The notes: generated by a model not told the origin, from the sequence alone. A stretch of DNA of 18,000 bases from an uncultured Lachnospiraceae bacterium (GCA_944384285.1 CALWSX010000128.1:1-18000), one strand, 5' to 3'; shown: positions 1-7,014, counted from the stretch's first letter. Numbers and translations are program-made.

Positions 1-197
1 TCTGCGATAACAGAATAGGTTTGGTTTCCACTCCCTGCTGAAATTTTTGTACGTTTAAGTTCTCGTCTATCTCCTGAAACGGTTGCCTGAGTGACTTTAA
101 ATCCGGCCTCTTTAAGAAGTCTAGCTATTTCTTCTTGTGTATCTATGTTGTAAGTTTCAATAAGTTCAAGAATCTTGTTTTGTCTTTTCGCTTTCAT
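1..197 (-). CDS. argR: Arginine repressor ArgR, N-terminal DNA-binding part (partial, runs off the window)
   Basis: The first 65 codons of an ArgR/AhrC-family regulator are present; the C-terminal arginine-binding and hexamerisation domain lies beyond position 1. The family represses arginine biosynthesis and activates catabolism in response to arginine. The visible part is the winged helix-turn-helix: a helix with ILELIE at residues 9-14, TQEEIARLL at 20-28, then VTQATVS at 35-41. The ATG at 195-197 follows a GGGGG-type ribosome binding site 14 bases after the nadK stop, so it is the next gene of the same operon; recN is the usual neighbour beyond it. Odd: the near-invariant VSRDI core reads VSGDR here (residues 40-44), replacing the arginine expected to contact the operator. 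Family assignment is secure; normal operator binding is not. Confidence 0.93.
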   Translation of the reverse strand, partial: MKAKRQNKILELIETYNIDTQEEIARLLKEAGFKVTQATVSGDRRELKRTKISAGSGNQTYSVIA

Positions 198-211
198 AAC
201 ATACCCCCTTT

Positions 212-1063
212 TTACATGATTATCTTATCTCTTAAAATATCATAAAATCCCATATTCCCAATTTTTGCAATTACAGTAGTATATGGTGATCGCTGTATTC
301 TAATAAACTCATCATCTTTGAGTAAAATTCCTGGCTGTCCGTCCAAACTTAAAATACAGTCCTCATTTTTAGTATGGTTTATTTTTATAGTAATAACATC
401 ATCTGCAGATACAACAATACTTCTTGCATGAAGTGAATGTGGACAAATAGGAGTTATTGCAAGCATTTGTGTATCCGGTTTTAAAATAGGACCACCTGCT
501 GAAAGATTATACGCTGTAGACCCTGTAGGAGTAGAAACGATTATACCGTCTGCTCTATATGTATCCAAATATTCTGAATTTACATAAACACTTAATTCAA
601 GCATTTTTGAAAAAACACCCTTTAATACACAAGCATCATTAAGTGCAATATGTGTTTCCTCTTTATCATGATTATTTACAATTTTAGCATCGAGCATAAG
701 CCTTTCTTCAAGCTTGTAATCACCTGCAATTACCCTGTCTATTGTAGGTTTAAAGTCTTTTATATCAACATCTGTAAGAAAACCTACAGTTCCTAAATTT
801 ATACCAAGAATAGGAGTTCCTTTTCTTGCTGCTCTTCTCGCAACTCCTAGAAGCGTTCCGTCTCCACCTAAAATTATTATAAAATCTGAATTATCGATAA
901 CTTCACCATATTTATATGGTGCCATATTAATATTAAGCTTTGAAGAAACATTTTCCTGCAAAAGAGGAGTTAACCCTTTTTCTACTACATAATCATAAAC
1001 TCGTTTTGTTATGGAAAAATCCTTATCTTTCATAATATTAGGTATAATTCCGATTGTTTTCAT
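212..1063 (-). CDS. nadK: NAD kinase
   Basis: A cytosolic ATP-NAD kinase of 283 residues, a normal family length, which phosphorylates NAD to NADP and so supplies the NADPH pool. Seen in the sequence: the GGDGT nucleotide/catalytic motif at residues 66-70 followed by LLGVAR, the LND motif at 141-143, and the PTGSTAYNLSAGGP segment at 179-192, which are the three family signatures in the right order. The ATG at 1061-1063 has AGGGGT seven bases upstream. It sits 11 bases after tlyA and 14 before argR, inside the asp23-to-argR operon. nadK between tlyA and argR is common in Clostridia, whereas B. subtilis keeps it elsewhere. No missing key residue was noticed. Confidence 0.97.
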   Translation of the reverse strand: MKTIGIIPNIMKDKDFSITKRVYDYVVEKGLTPLLQENVSSKLNINMAPYKYGEVIDNSDFIIILGGDGTLLGVARRAARKGTPILGINLGTVGFLTDVDIKDFKPTIDRVIAGDYKLEERLMLDAKIVNNHDKEETHIALNDACVLKGVFSKMLELSVYVNSEYLDTYRADGIIVSTPTGSTAYNLSAGGPILKPDTQMLAITPICPHSLHARSIVVSADDVITIKINHTKNEDCILSLDGQPGILLKDDEFIRIQRSPYTTVIAKIGNMGFYDILRDKIIM

Positions 1064-1074
1064 TTAAAGCACCC

Positions 1075-1890
1075 CTATTTATCTAATTCATTATGTGATA
1101 TTTCTGTAATATTATCTGCTTCTTTATAAGCTGTTTCTTTATCTAACCCCTGTTCTTTTCTGTCAAGAAAAATAAGGTATTCTATATTCCCTTCCGGGCC
1201 TTTTATAGGTGAGTAACTTATCCCTCTAATATTTAAATTGTTATCAAATGAAAAATCTATTATTTTTTTAATTACATCTGAATGGACTTTTTTATCTTTT
1301 ACGACACCCTTTTTACCAACATTTTCTTTTCCGGCTTCAAACTGAGGTTTTATCAAACATACAAGCTTTCCGTCATCTGCCATAAGATTAACAGCCGGCG
1401 GTATAACTTTTGTAAGAGAAATAAAAGATACATCTATAGAAACAAAAGATACTTTTTCTTTAACAGTTTCGTCTGTCAAATATCTTATGTTTGTTTTTTC
1501 AAGACACACAACTCTCTCATCTGTTCTTAATGACCATGCAAATTGACCATACCCCACATCTACAGAATATACTTTTTTTGCTCCATTTTGGAGCATACAA
1601 TCTGTAAATCCTCCGGTTGAAGCGCCTACGTCCATACAAACTTTATCTTTTAAATCTATGTCCCAATTATCCATAGCCTTTTCAAGTTTGTAACCACCAC
1701 GGCTTACATATTTCATTTTTTCACCAATTAAAGATATATTGGCATTTTTTTTAATTTTTGTCCCTGCTTTTGTTTCTTTTACATTATCAACAAGTACTTT
1801 TCCAGCCATAATATAAGCTTTTGCAACTTCTCTTGAAGGTGCAAATCCCCTCTCAACAAGACATATATCAAGTCTTTCTTTTTCGTCCAT
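1075..1890 (-). CDS. tlyA: TlyA family rRNA (cytidine-2'-O)-methyltransferase
   Basis: A protein of 271 residues with an N-terminal S4 RNA-binding domain (about residues 2-62, with LDICLVERG near the start) and a C-terminal FtsJ/RrmJ-like Rossmann methyltransferase domain. The SAM site is DVGASTGGFT at residues 87-96, with IDVSF at 152-156 and KPQFE at 181-185. Known TlyA proteins 2'-O-methylate cytidines in 16S and/or 23S rRNA, and some are also called haemolysins; which cytidine is modified here cannot be told. The start is the ATG at 1888-1890, five bases after GGAGG. A longer frame from a TTG at 1900-1902 would overlap that GGAGG and is rejected. The gene is 26 bases downstream of ispA and 11 upstream of nadK. 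The usual B. subtilis neighbour dxs is absent. Confidence 0.95.
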   Translation of the reverse strand: MDEKERLDICLVERGFAPSREVAKAYIMAGKVLVDNVKETKAGTKIKKNANISLIGEKMKYVSRGGYKLEKAMDNWDIDLKDKVCMDVGASTGGFTDCMLQNGAKKVYSVDVGYGQFAWSLRTDERVVCLEKTNIRYLTDETVKEKVSFVSIDVSFISLTKVIPPAVNLMADDGKLVCLIKPQFEAGKENVGKKGVVKDKKVHSDVIKKIIDFSFDNNLNIRGISYSPIKGPEGNIEYLIFLDRKEQGLDKETAYKEADNITEISHNELDK

Positions 1891-1916
1891 TATTTCCTCC
1901 AAAAGTTTTTAAACTT

Positions 1917-2804
1917 TTATTTTTCTCTGTTTATAAGTTTTTTTGTAAGCCAAATAAGAAATTCTGATTTATTTCCAAAACTATCCTCAAACATAGATAT
2001 AGCAGAAAGCAAAAGTTCTTTTGACTTTTCTCTTGATTTATCTATTCCAAAAAGAGTAACATAAGTTGTTTTTTCATTTTTTTCATCACTTAAAATAGGT
2101 TTACCTAAAACTTCATAAGAACTTGTAACATCTAAAATATCATCTTCAATTTGGAATGATATTCCTATATTCTCACCTATTTTATCAAGTATCAAAACTT
2201 CCTTTTCTGTAGCTCCTCCAATAACAGCACCTGCTGAAAGTGCAGCAGAAATAAGAGCAGCAGTTTTATTTTTATGAATATAGTTTAAAGTATTTATATC
2301 AATCTTTTTTCCTTCAGAAATGACATCGACAACTTGTCCACCAAGCATACCCAAATCCCCGGCAGCTTTTGAAATAATATAAGCGGCTTTCATAAGGTTC
2401 ATATCGTTATATTCTACGGCATTTTTACTCATAAGCGTAAAACTTGCATTTAATAAAGCATCGCCCGTTAAAATAGCCATATCTTCTCCAAAAACCTTAT
2501 GATTTGTGAGTTTACCTCTTCTATAATCATCATTATCCATAGCCGGAAGATCATCGTGTATCAAAGAATATGTGTGTATCATTTCAAGTGCACACGCAAA
2601 AGGTATAGCCTTTTCAAAATTTTGATTAAAAAGTTCTGCAGCAGACAATAAAAGTACAGGTCTTAATCTTTTTCCTCCAGCAAAAATACTGTATCTCATT
2701 GACTTATAAATAATATCGGGAAAAACATCTTCTTTTGGCAAATAAAGATCAAGATGTTTATCAATTAATTTTATTTTTTCGTTTAATACATTATCAAAGT
2801 TCAT
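1917..2804 (-). CDS. ispA: Polyprenyl (farnesyl/geranyl) diphosphate synthase, IspA type
   Basis: A short-chain trans-prenyltransferase of 295 residues that condenses isopentenyl diphosphate with allylic diphosphates to make geranyl/farnesyl diphosphate for undecaprenyl and quinone precursors. Visible family marks: GGKRLRP at residues 43-49, the first aspartate-rich motif DDLPAMD at 84-90 followed by NDDYRRG, GGQVVDV at 155-161 and the second aspartate motif DDILD at 221-225. The start is the ATG at 2802-2804, six bases after GGAGG; an ATG at 2808-2810 touches the GGAGG and is less likely. The start lies inside the xseB end (11-base overlap), suggesting translational coupling. Chain length (C10, C15 or C20) is inferred only from operon position and family. 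Confidence 0.95.
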   Translation of the reverse strand: MNFDNVLNEKIKLIDKHLDLYLPKEDVFPDIIYKSMRYSIFAGGKRLRPVLLLSAAELFNQNFEKAIPFACALEMIHTYSLIHDDLPAMDNDDYRRGKLTNHKVFGEDMAILTGDALLNASFTLMSKNAVEYNDMNLMKAAYIISKAAGDLGMLGGQVVDVISEGKKIDINTLNYIHKNKTAALISAALSAGAVIGGATEKEVLILDKIGENIGISFQIEDDILDVTSSYEVLGKPILSDEKNEKTTYVTLFGIDKSREKSKELLLSAISMFEDSFGNKSEFLIWLTKKLINREK

Positions 2805-3042
2805 CTTCATCCTCCAAAACATCAAAAGGTTTTTCAACAATTACGTCGTTAAAATCTCTTTCAAGAATTTTTACTTCCTTTTCTGCTTCTTCAAGTCTAT
2901 CTTTACAAAATTTTGTTAAATTAACAGCTTCTTTATAAAGCTTTACGGATTTTTCAAGAGGAGTTTCAGGGTTTTCCATTTCCGAAACTATCTCCAAAAG
3001 TCGTTCAATACTCTGTTCATAAGTTAACTTCTTAGTTGCCAT
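2794..3042 (-). CDS. xseB: Exodeoxyribonuclease VII small subunit
   Basis: A small acidic helical protein of 82 residues, the usual size for XseB. With XseA it forms exonuclease VII, which degrades single-stranded DNA from both ends. The signature is LTYEQSIERLLEIVSEMEN near the start, then a helix ending EEAEKEVKILE. The ATG at 3040-3042 has GGAGG nine bases upstream, located inside the end of xseA. The gene overlaps xseA by 11 bases and ispA by 11 bases, so all three are probably translated as a coupled set, fitting a fixed subunit ratio for XseA and XseB. The tail (DVLEDEDEL) is very acidic; its GAGGATGAAGATGA coding sequence also provides the ispA ribosome binding site. Confidence 0.93.
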   Translation of the reverse strand: MATKKLTYEQSIERLLEIVSEMENPETPLEKSVKLYKEAVNLTKFCKDRLEEAEKEVKILERDFNDVIVEKPFDVLEDEDEL

Positions 3043-4246
3043 CGGGTTTAACCTCCGTAACCATTGCTTTTGCCGTACCGTCTTTAAACAATATATTAAT
3101 TTCATCGCCAACGGATATATCTTTTAACTCGTTAAGCGGACGGCTCTGTTTATCTGTTATATAGAAAAAGCCTTTCCCCATATTTTTAATCGGTGAATTT
3201 TCTTCAAGTCTGTTTATTATATTTATAAGCTTGTTTTGTTCATCTTTAATTTTTATTTTTGCAGCATTAAGTATATCTTTTTCTATCCCCGAAAGATAAA
3301 ACTGCATATTGTAAATTTTGTCTTTAGGTCTTTTTAAAACTTGTTTTTTTGTAATATCCAAAAATTTTTCTTTTTCTTTATACAATTTATTTTTAAAAAA
3401 TATATCTATCTTTTTTTCTATTTCAAAAAGCTTGTCGGAAAACTCCGAAACATTCCCCACAGAAAGCTCTGCAGCCGCAGATGGCGTTGATGCTCTTAAA
3501 TCCGCAACAAAATCAGCTATTGTAAAATCCGTTTCGTGCCCAACCGCAGATACAACAGGTATTTTTGATGAAAAAATGGCTTTTGCAACTCTTTCGTCAT
3601 TAAAGGCGTTTAAGTCTTCAAAAGACCCTCCACCTCGTCCAAGAATAATAGTATCTGCTTGTCCCCATTCATTTGCAAGACGTAATCCTCTCACTATATC
3701 ATCGGGTGCATTCTCCCCCTGCACTAAAACAGGTACTACAAATATCTCTATCCCTCTGTTTCTTCTTTTTGATATTTTAATAATATCTCTTACAGCAGCG
3801 CCTGTCGGTGACGTAATTACAATTATTCTCTTTGGATTTTTACAAATTTCTCTTTTATAATCTTCATCAAAATATCCTTCTTTTTCAAGCCTTTTTTTAA
3901 GCTCTTCAAATTTTAAAGCAAGTTCCCCTGCGCCTACTGGGTCAATAATCTCAGCATAAAGTTGGTACTGACCTGTTTTCTCATATAAAGATACATACCC
4001 ACATACAATTACTTCCATACCGTTTTCAAGTTCAAACGGTAGAAGCATAGAATAATCTCTGAACATTACAACATTTATAGCGCTTGTATTATCTTTTAAA
4101 GTAAAATAAATATGCCCGCTTTTGTTGTAATTTAAGTTAGAAATTTCACCTCTGACCCACATTCCGTTTAATATGAAGTCATTTTCAAACATGGTTTTTA
4201 TGTATCTGTTAATTTGAGACACTGAGAAAATTTTTCTGTTTAACAT
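3032..4246 (-). CDS. xseA: Exodeoxyribonuclease VII large subunit
   Basis: The catalytic subunit of exonuclease VII, 404 residues, a typical family length. Domains in order: N-terminal OB-fold nucleic-acid binding region (about 5-103, with WVRGEISN at 30-37 and GHIYFTLKD at 44-52), the catalytic domain (about 125-320) with SPTGAAVRD at 146-154, GRGGGSFEDLNAFNDE at 203-218 and GHETDFTIAD at 236-245, a coiled-coil-prone helical stretch (about 263-345), and a short C-terminal beta segment. The ATG at 4244-4246 comes two bases after the nusB stop, and the GGAGAG ribosome binding site lies inside the end of nusB. In B. subtilis folD separates nusB from xseA; it is missing here. Function in DNA repair and recombination is taken from the family. 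Confidence 0.96.
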   Translation of the reverse strand: MLNRKIFSVSQINRYIKTMFENDFILNGMWVRGEISNLNYNKSGHIYFTLKDNTSAINVVMFRDYSMLLPFELENGMEVIVCGYVSLYEKTGQYQLYAEIIDPVGAGELALKFEELKKRLEKEGYFDEDYKREICKNPKRIIVITSPTGAAVRDIIKISKRRNRGIEIFVVPVLVQGENAPDDIVRGLRLANEWGQADTIILGRGGGSFEDLNAFNDERVAKAIFSSKIPVVSAVGHETDFTIADFVADLRASTPSAAAELSVGNVSEFSDKLFEIEKKIDIFFKNKLYKEKEKFLDITKKQVLKRPKDKIYNMQFYLSGIEKDILNAAKIKIKDEQNKLINIINRLEENSPIKNMGKGFFYITDKQSRPLNELKDISVGDEINILFKDGTAKAMVTEVKPDGN

Positions 4247-4248
4247 TA

Positions 4249-4653
4249 TTACTCTCCGCTTCTTGCGATTTTTCCAAGTATTCCGTTTATAAATGATGGT
4301 GATTCATCAGTACTGTATTTTTTTGCAAGTTCCACAGCTTCATTTATAGCAACCCCAACAGGGATATCGTCCATGTATTTCATTTCATAAAGAGCAACTC
4401 TTAATATAGCTCTGTCTACTTTAGACATTCTTGAAACTTTCCAGCCTTTTGAGTTTATTTCTATTTCACTGTCAAGATCTTCACTTTTTTCCATAATTCC
4501 ATTTACTTCATCTTCTATAATTTTTCTGCTGTCTTCATCAAAATCATATTCTTTAAAAAACACTCGCAAAACGTCCTCTTGCTCTTCCTCGCCTGCAAAA
4601 TACAGCTGAAAAACAGCATAAAAAACATTTTTTCTTAATTCTCGTCTGTTCAT
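4249..4653 (-). CDS. nusB: Transcription antitermination factor NusB
   Basis: A 134-residue all-helical NusB. In the family it binds boxA RNA with NusE (ribosomal protein S10) and promotes antitermination of rRNA operons. Seen: the N-terminal RRELRKNVFYAVFQLYF helix, the central SKVDRAILRVALYEM segment, and the C-terminal AINEAVELAKKYSTDESPSFINGILGKI block, all characteristic. The ATG at 4651-4653 has AGGAGG five bases upstream. It follows asp23 after a gap of about 100 bases that holds a possible attenuator, and is followed two bases later by xseA. Confidence 0.96.
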   Translation of the reverse strand: MNRRELRKNVFYAVFQLYFAGEEEQEDVLRVFFKEYDFDEDSRKIIEDEVNGIMEKSEDLDSEIEINSKGWKVSRMSKVDRAILRVALYEMKYMDDIPVGVAINEAVELAKKYSTDESPSFINGILGKIARSGE

Positions 4654-4683
4654 AAAATCCTCCTACAAACACCTCTATGTAAC

Positions 4684-4736
4684 TAAAAACAGGGGGAAAT
4701 CCAACATCTTATAAAAGTCTGTAGAATAATCCCCCT
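4684..4736 (-). terminator. Possible attenuator or leaky terminator between asp23 and nusB
   Basis: On the minus strand a 7-base arm AGGGGGA (4736-4730) pairs perfectly with TCCCCCT (4697-4691), separated by 32 bases, and is followed by GTTTTTAG. Five consecutive G:C pairs are unusual for an intergenic region this AT-rich. The large loop makes it weaker than the other terminators in this window, so partial termination (more asp23 than nusB mRNA) is more likely than full termination. This is inference from base pairing only. Confidence 0.4.
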
Positions 4737-4756
4737 AATGTGCATTTATAACCTAA

Positions 4757-5149
4757 TTATTTTTCTGTTTTATTTTCTGTTTTAGGTTTTTCAACCATAA
4801 TTCCCACTACATTTACATTAACGGAAATAACGTTTAATCCTGCCATAGTTTCAAGTGCTTCTTTTACTCTTTTTTGTACTTCATAGGCAACTTCCGAGAT
4901 ATTATAGCCAAATTTAACTATAAGTTCAATTTCTGCAGAAGCATCAGAACCGTTTACTTCAACTTTAACACCTTTAGACTGATTTTTTCTTCCAAAAAAT
5001 TCTACAATTGTATCTGTTCTGTCTTTTTGATGTTTAGCAACACCTTCAACCTCAGAAGCTGCAGTTGATACAATAATAGAAACAACTTCATCAGCAATCT
5101 GAACAGTTCCCATACTTAATTCTTTTTCAATTATATTATTATCAGGCAT
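4757..5149 (-). CDS. Asp23/Gls24 family envelope stress response protein
   Basis: A 130-residue protein of the Asp23/Gls24 (DUF322) family, equivalent in position to YqhY of B. subtilis, which likewise sits just upstream of nusB. Seen: IADEVVSIIVSTAASEVEGVAK near residues 17-38, an alternating hydrophobic pattern VKVEVNGSDASAEIELIVKFGYNI, and VQKRVKEALETMAGL followed by VNVNVVGIMVEK. There is no signal peptide or membrane segment. Members are linked to envelope stress or fatty-acid metabolism, but the biochemical role is unsettled. The start is the ATG at 5147-5149, nine bases after GGAGG; a TTG six bases upstream is only three bases from it. It is the first gene of the operon, behind the promoter near 5207. 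Confidence 0.9.
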   Translation of the reverse strand: MPDNNIIEKELSMGTVQIADEVVSIIVSTAASEVEGVAKHQKDRTDTIVEFFGRKNQSKGVKVEVNGSDASAEIELIVKFGYNISEVAYEVQKRVKEALETMAGLNVISVNVNVVGIMVEKPKTENKTEK

Positions 5150-5201
5150 AAGCAATATCCTCCGATTTCAATTAGTTAATAATATTCAATTAATATACAT
5201 A

Positions 5202-5230
5202 ATTATAACAGATTTTTTTTTATATGCAAA
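5202..5230 (-). promoter_or_regulatory. Promoter of the asp23-nusB-xse-ispA-tlyA-nadK-argR operon
   Basis: On the minus strand there is a perfect TATAAT at 5207-5202 preceded by TG at the extended -10 position (TGTTATAAT). The -35 is weak (TTTGCA at 17 bases, or TTGCAT at 16). The expected start of transcription is near 5195, giving a leader of about 45 bases before the asp23 ATG. An extended -10 can make up for a poor -35. No other strong promoter was seen inside the operon. Confidence 0.65.
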
Positions 5231-5303
5231 CCAATTTTTATATATAAGAAAATCTAAAAATATTCTTATTGAAAAATTAAGAAAAAAACAATTAAATTTT
5301 TAT

Positions 5304-5332
5304 TTGACATTACTTTTTTTTACAAGTATTAT
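5304..5332 (+). promoter_or_regulatory. Sigma-A type promoter of the EamA permease gene
   Basis: There is a perfect -35 TTGACA at 5304-5309, a 17-base spacer and -10 TATTAT at 5327-5332. Transcription should start near 5339. The ATG at 5354 would then have almost no leader and no ribosome binding site, which supports the ATG at 5387 as the start. Confidence 0.75.
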
Positions 5333-5386
5333 ATCTTTAATTGCATATTTTTTATGTCAAATACTATAAATATTCAGGTGAAAAAA

Positions 5387-6313
5387 ATGAGTACTAAAAA
5401 TAAATTTTTTTTTGGTTCAGTTTTAGCATTTATTGGAGCTGTACTTTGGGGTCTTTCTGGAGTAAACAGCCAAATTTTGTTCCAGTCAAATCCAAATGTT
5501 GACGCAGGTTGGCTAACATCTACTCGTCTTTTGTCGTCAGGACTTATAATACTTATTATATGCTTAATAAGAGACGGAAAAAAGCTTTTTTCAATTTTTA
5601 AAAATAAAAATGATGTTGTAAGACTTATTATTTATTCAATTTTAGGTATAGCAGGTGTTCAGTTTACATACTTTGCAACAATAAAAGCATCAAATGCTGC
5701 TACTGCAACTGTTATACAATATATTTCCCCAGTTATGGTTGCAGTATACACTGCATTAAGAACAAAAAAACTCCCAAAACCAACAGAATCACTTGCAGTT
5801 ATATTTGCCGTTGCTGGTGTATTCTTAATAGCTACAAGAGGAAAAATAGGAAACTTATCACTTTCTCCACAAGCACTTTTCTGGGGTATTCTTTCTGCCG
5901 TTGCTATGAGTATAAATACAGTATTTCCGGAAAACTTATTAAAAAAATACAGCGCTATTCATGTTTTATGTTTTTCTATGTTAATAGGTGCTGTTGTTCT
6001 AAGCATAGTTTTCCCACCTTTTGATGTACCTTCAGGGCTTGATAAAATTGCTTTTATAAATTTAGGAACTATAGTTATCGGCGGTACAGTTATAGCATTC
6101 CTTGCTTATCTTATAGGTATTAAATATATTGGGCCTGCTCTTACAATACTTATTGCATCAGTAGAGCCTTTATCAGCAGCAGTATTTTCTGTAATAATAC
6201 TAAAATCACAGTTTGAAGGAATGGAACTTTTAGGTTTCGCACTTATAATTTCAACTTTAGTTCTTCTTTCTGTAGGCTCAAATCCAAAAAGAAAAAAATC
6301 TATTTCAGAATAA
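5387..6313 (+). CDS. EamA/DMT family permease
   Basis: A 308-residue integral membrane protein of the drug/metabolite transporter superfamily, with two EamA repeats and about ten predicted hydrophobic segments. The first repeat begins with GSVLAFIGAVLWGLSGV, and the end of each repeat shows the typical pattern (NAATATVIQYISPVMVAVY in the first; GPALTILIASVEPLSAAVFS in the second). Such proteins move small metabolites across the cytoplasmic membrane; the substrate cannot be told. The start is the ATG at 5387-5389, six bases after AGGTG; an in-frame ATG at 5354 lacks a ribosome binding site and adds a polar 11-residue tail. The C-terminus is basic (NPKRKKS), fitting a cytoplasmic end. It is monocistronic, with its own promoter and a terminator right after the stop. 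Confidence 0.9.
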   Translation: MSTKNKFFFGSVLAFIGAVLWGLSGVNSQILFQSNPNVDAGWLTSTRLLSSGLIILIICLIRDGKKLFSIFKNKNDVVRLIIYSILGIAGVQFTYFATIKASNAATATVIQYISPVMVAVYTALRTKKLPKPTESLAVIFAVAGVFLIATRGKIGNLSLSPQALFWGILSAVAMSINTVFPENLLKKYSAIHVLCFSMLIGAVVLSIVFPPFDVPSGLDKIAFINLGTIVIGGTVIAFLAYLIGIKYIGPALTILIASVEPLSAAVFSVIILKSQFEGMELLGFALIISTLVLLSVGSNPKRKKSISE

Positions 6314-6315
6314 AA

Positions 6316-6356
6316 CAAAAAAGCTTTCCTTAAATATTAGGAAAGCTTTTATTTTT
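6316..6356. terminator. Bidirectional intrinsic terminator between the EamA gene and the 6369-6773 gene
   Basis: A perfect 10-bp stem, AAGCTTTCCT at 6321-6330 with AGGAAAGCTT at 6339-6348, closes an 8-base loop. T-rich sequence follows on the plus strand, and the A-run before it gives a T-run on the minus strand. It lies between two convergent genes and can serve both. Confidence 0.9.
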
Positions 6357-6368
6357 AAATTTATTATT

Positions 6369-6773
6369 TTAAAAAAATAACCCTTCTATAACATTTACAA
6401 AGATATTATCTTTTTTCAAAACATGGGCTTTATCATTTAAAATAACTGTATCATTATTTACAAAAACAGTGAAAGGTGGTTTTTCTGAACTGTAGTAAGT
6501 AACCGTAACTAAAGATTCTTCTTTTGTTTCAACCTTACCAAAAACAGAATATCTTAAATATCCTGTTAAACTTACAGCATATTCAATTCCTTCTTTATCA
6601 TATATTTCCTTAACTTCCTCACTCACTTTAGGATATGATATTGTAACTTTATAAACATCTTTTTTATTAGGCATACCAAAAAGATACATTCCATTTAAAA
6701 ATATATTAAAAATAAAAATTAAAACAAATGTTATTAATATGGATAAAAAATTAATTTTTAACTTATTTTTCAT
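6369..6773 (-). CDS. Small membrane-anchored protein of unknown function
   Basis: A 134-residue protein not firmly recognised. Residues 1-7 are basic, and residues 8-32 form one hydrophobic helix (ISILITFVLIFIFNIFLNG-like), either a signal anchor or an uncleaved signal peptide; no lipobox cysteine follows. The remaining 100 residues are polar with alternating beta-type segments (DVYKVTISYP, LVTVTYYSS, FTVFVNNDTVIL) and should lie outside the membrane. It loosely recalls DUF5301-type proteins of Clostridia, but this is a guess from general pattern. The ATG at 6771-6773 has GGAGG six bases upstream, and a plausible promoter precedes it. It is single, convergent with the EamA gene and divergent from the FAD oxidoreductase gene. 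It is very AT-rich, like its surroundings. Confidence 0.8.
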   Translation of the reverse strand: MKNKLKINFLSILITFVLIFIFNIFLNGMYLFGMPNKKDVYKVTISYPKVSEEVKEIYDKEGIEYAVSLTGYLRYSVFGKVETKEESLVTVTYYSSEKPPFTVFVNNDTVILNDKAHVLKKDNIFVNVIEGLFF

Positions 6774-6828
6774 ATCCTTCCTCCATTTTTATATAAAACA
6801 CAATATAAATAAAATTCTATTATTAATA

Positions 6829-6857
6829 ATTATACCATAAATTTATAAATGAGTCGT
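6829..6857 (-). promoter_or_regulatory. Promoter of the small membrane protein gene
   Basis: On the minus strand there is a perfect TATAAT at 6834-6829 with an extended -10 (TGGTATAAT) and a weak -35 (ACGACT at 17 bases). The expected transcription start is near 6822, with a leader of about 48 bases. It lies back to back with the promoter of the FAD gene, the two -35 regions being about 14 bases apart. Confidence 0.6.
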
Positions 6858-6870
6858 ATATTAAAATAAA

Positions 6871-6899
6871 TTGACAAAATTAGATATATATGATATAGT
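6871..6899 (+). promoter_or_regulatory. Strong sigma-A promoter of the FAD oxidoreductase gene
   Basis: There is a perfect -35 TTGACA at 6871-6876, a 17-base spacer and -10 TATAGT at 6894-6899 preceded by TG (TGATATAGT, extended -10). Transcription should start near 6906. This is the best promoter match in the window apart from that of the EamA gene. Confidence 0.8.
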
Positions 6900-6905
6900 A
6901 AACTC

Positions 6906-7014
6906 TGTATGAAAACCACACCAGTTTATATTATCACCTTTTAGTTGTCTTACATATTTTGTTTTCATAGATAACTTTAAGGTTATTTTTTTGAATACAT
7001 AGGAGGTTATGTAT
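6906..7014 (+). promoter_or_regulatory. Long 5' leader with a closing stem, possible RNA control element
   Basis: The predicted leader of about 108 nt is the longest in the window. At its 5' end TATGAAAAC (6908-6916) is perfectly complementary to GTTTTCATA (6961-6969), closing a 44-base region almost free of G. A small hairpin ATAAC-TTTAAG-GTTAT (6969-6984) follows, then the AGGAGG at 7001-7006. No known riboswitch class is recognised, and there is no terminator-like T-run hairpin. A protein or RNA binding site is inference. Confidence 0.35.

Noticed and set aside
1282..1530. A short plus-strand frame inside tlyA
   Set aside because: It is Phe/Tyr/Asn-rich translation of the reverse strand of an AT-rich gene, with no initiation signal.
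3318..3860. A 180-codon open frame on the plus strand inside xseA
   Set aside because: It is antisense to well-conserved xseA residues, has no ribosome binding site and no recognisable domain; it is a by-product of xseA codon use.
5354..5386. An upstream ATG extending the EamA permease by 11 residues
   Set aside because: It is only about 15 bases from the predicted transcription start and lacks a ribosome binding site, whereas the ATG at 5387 has AGGTG six bases upstream.
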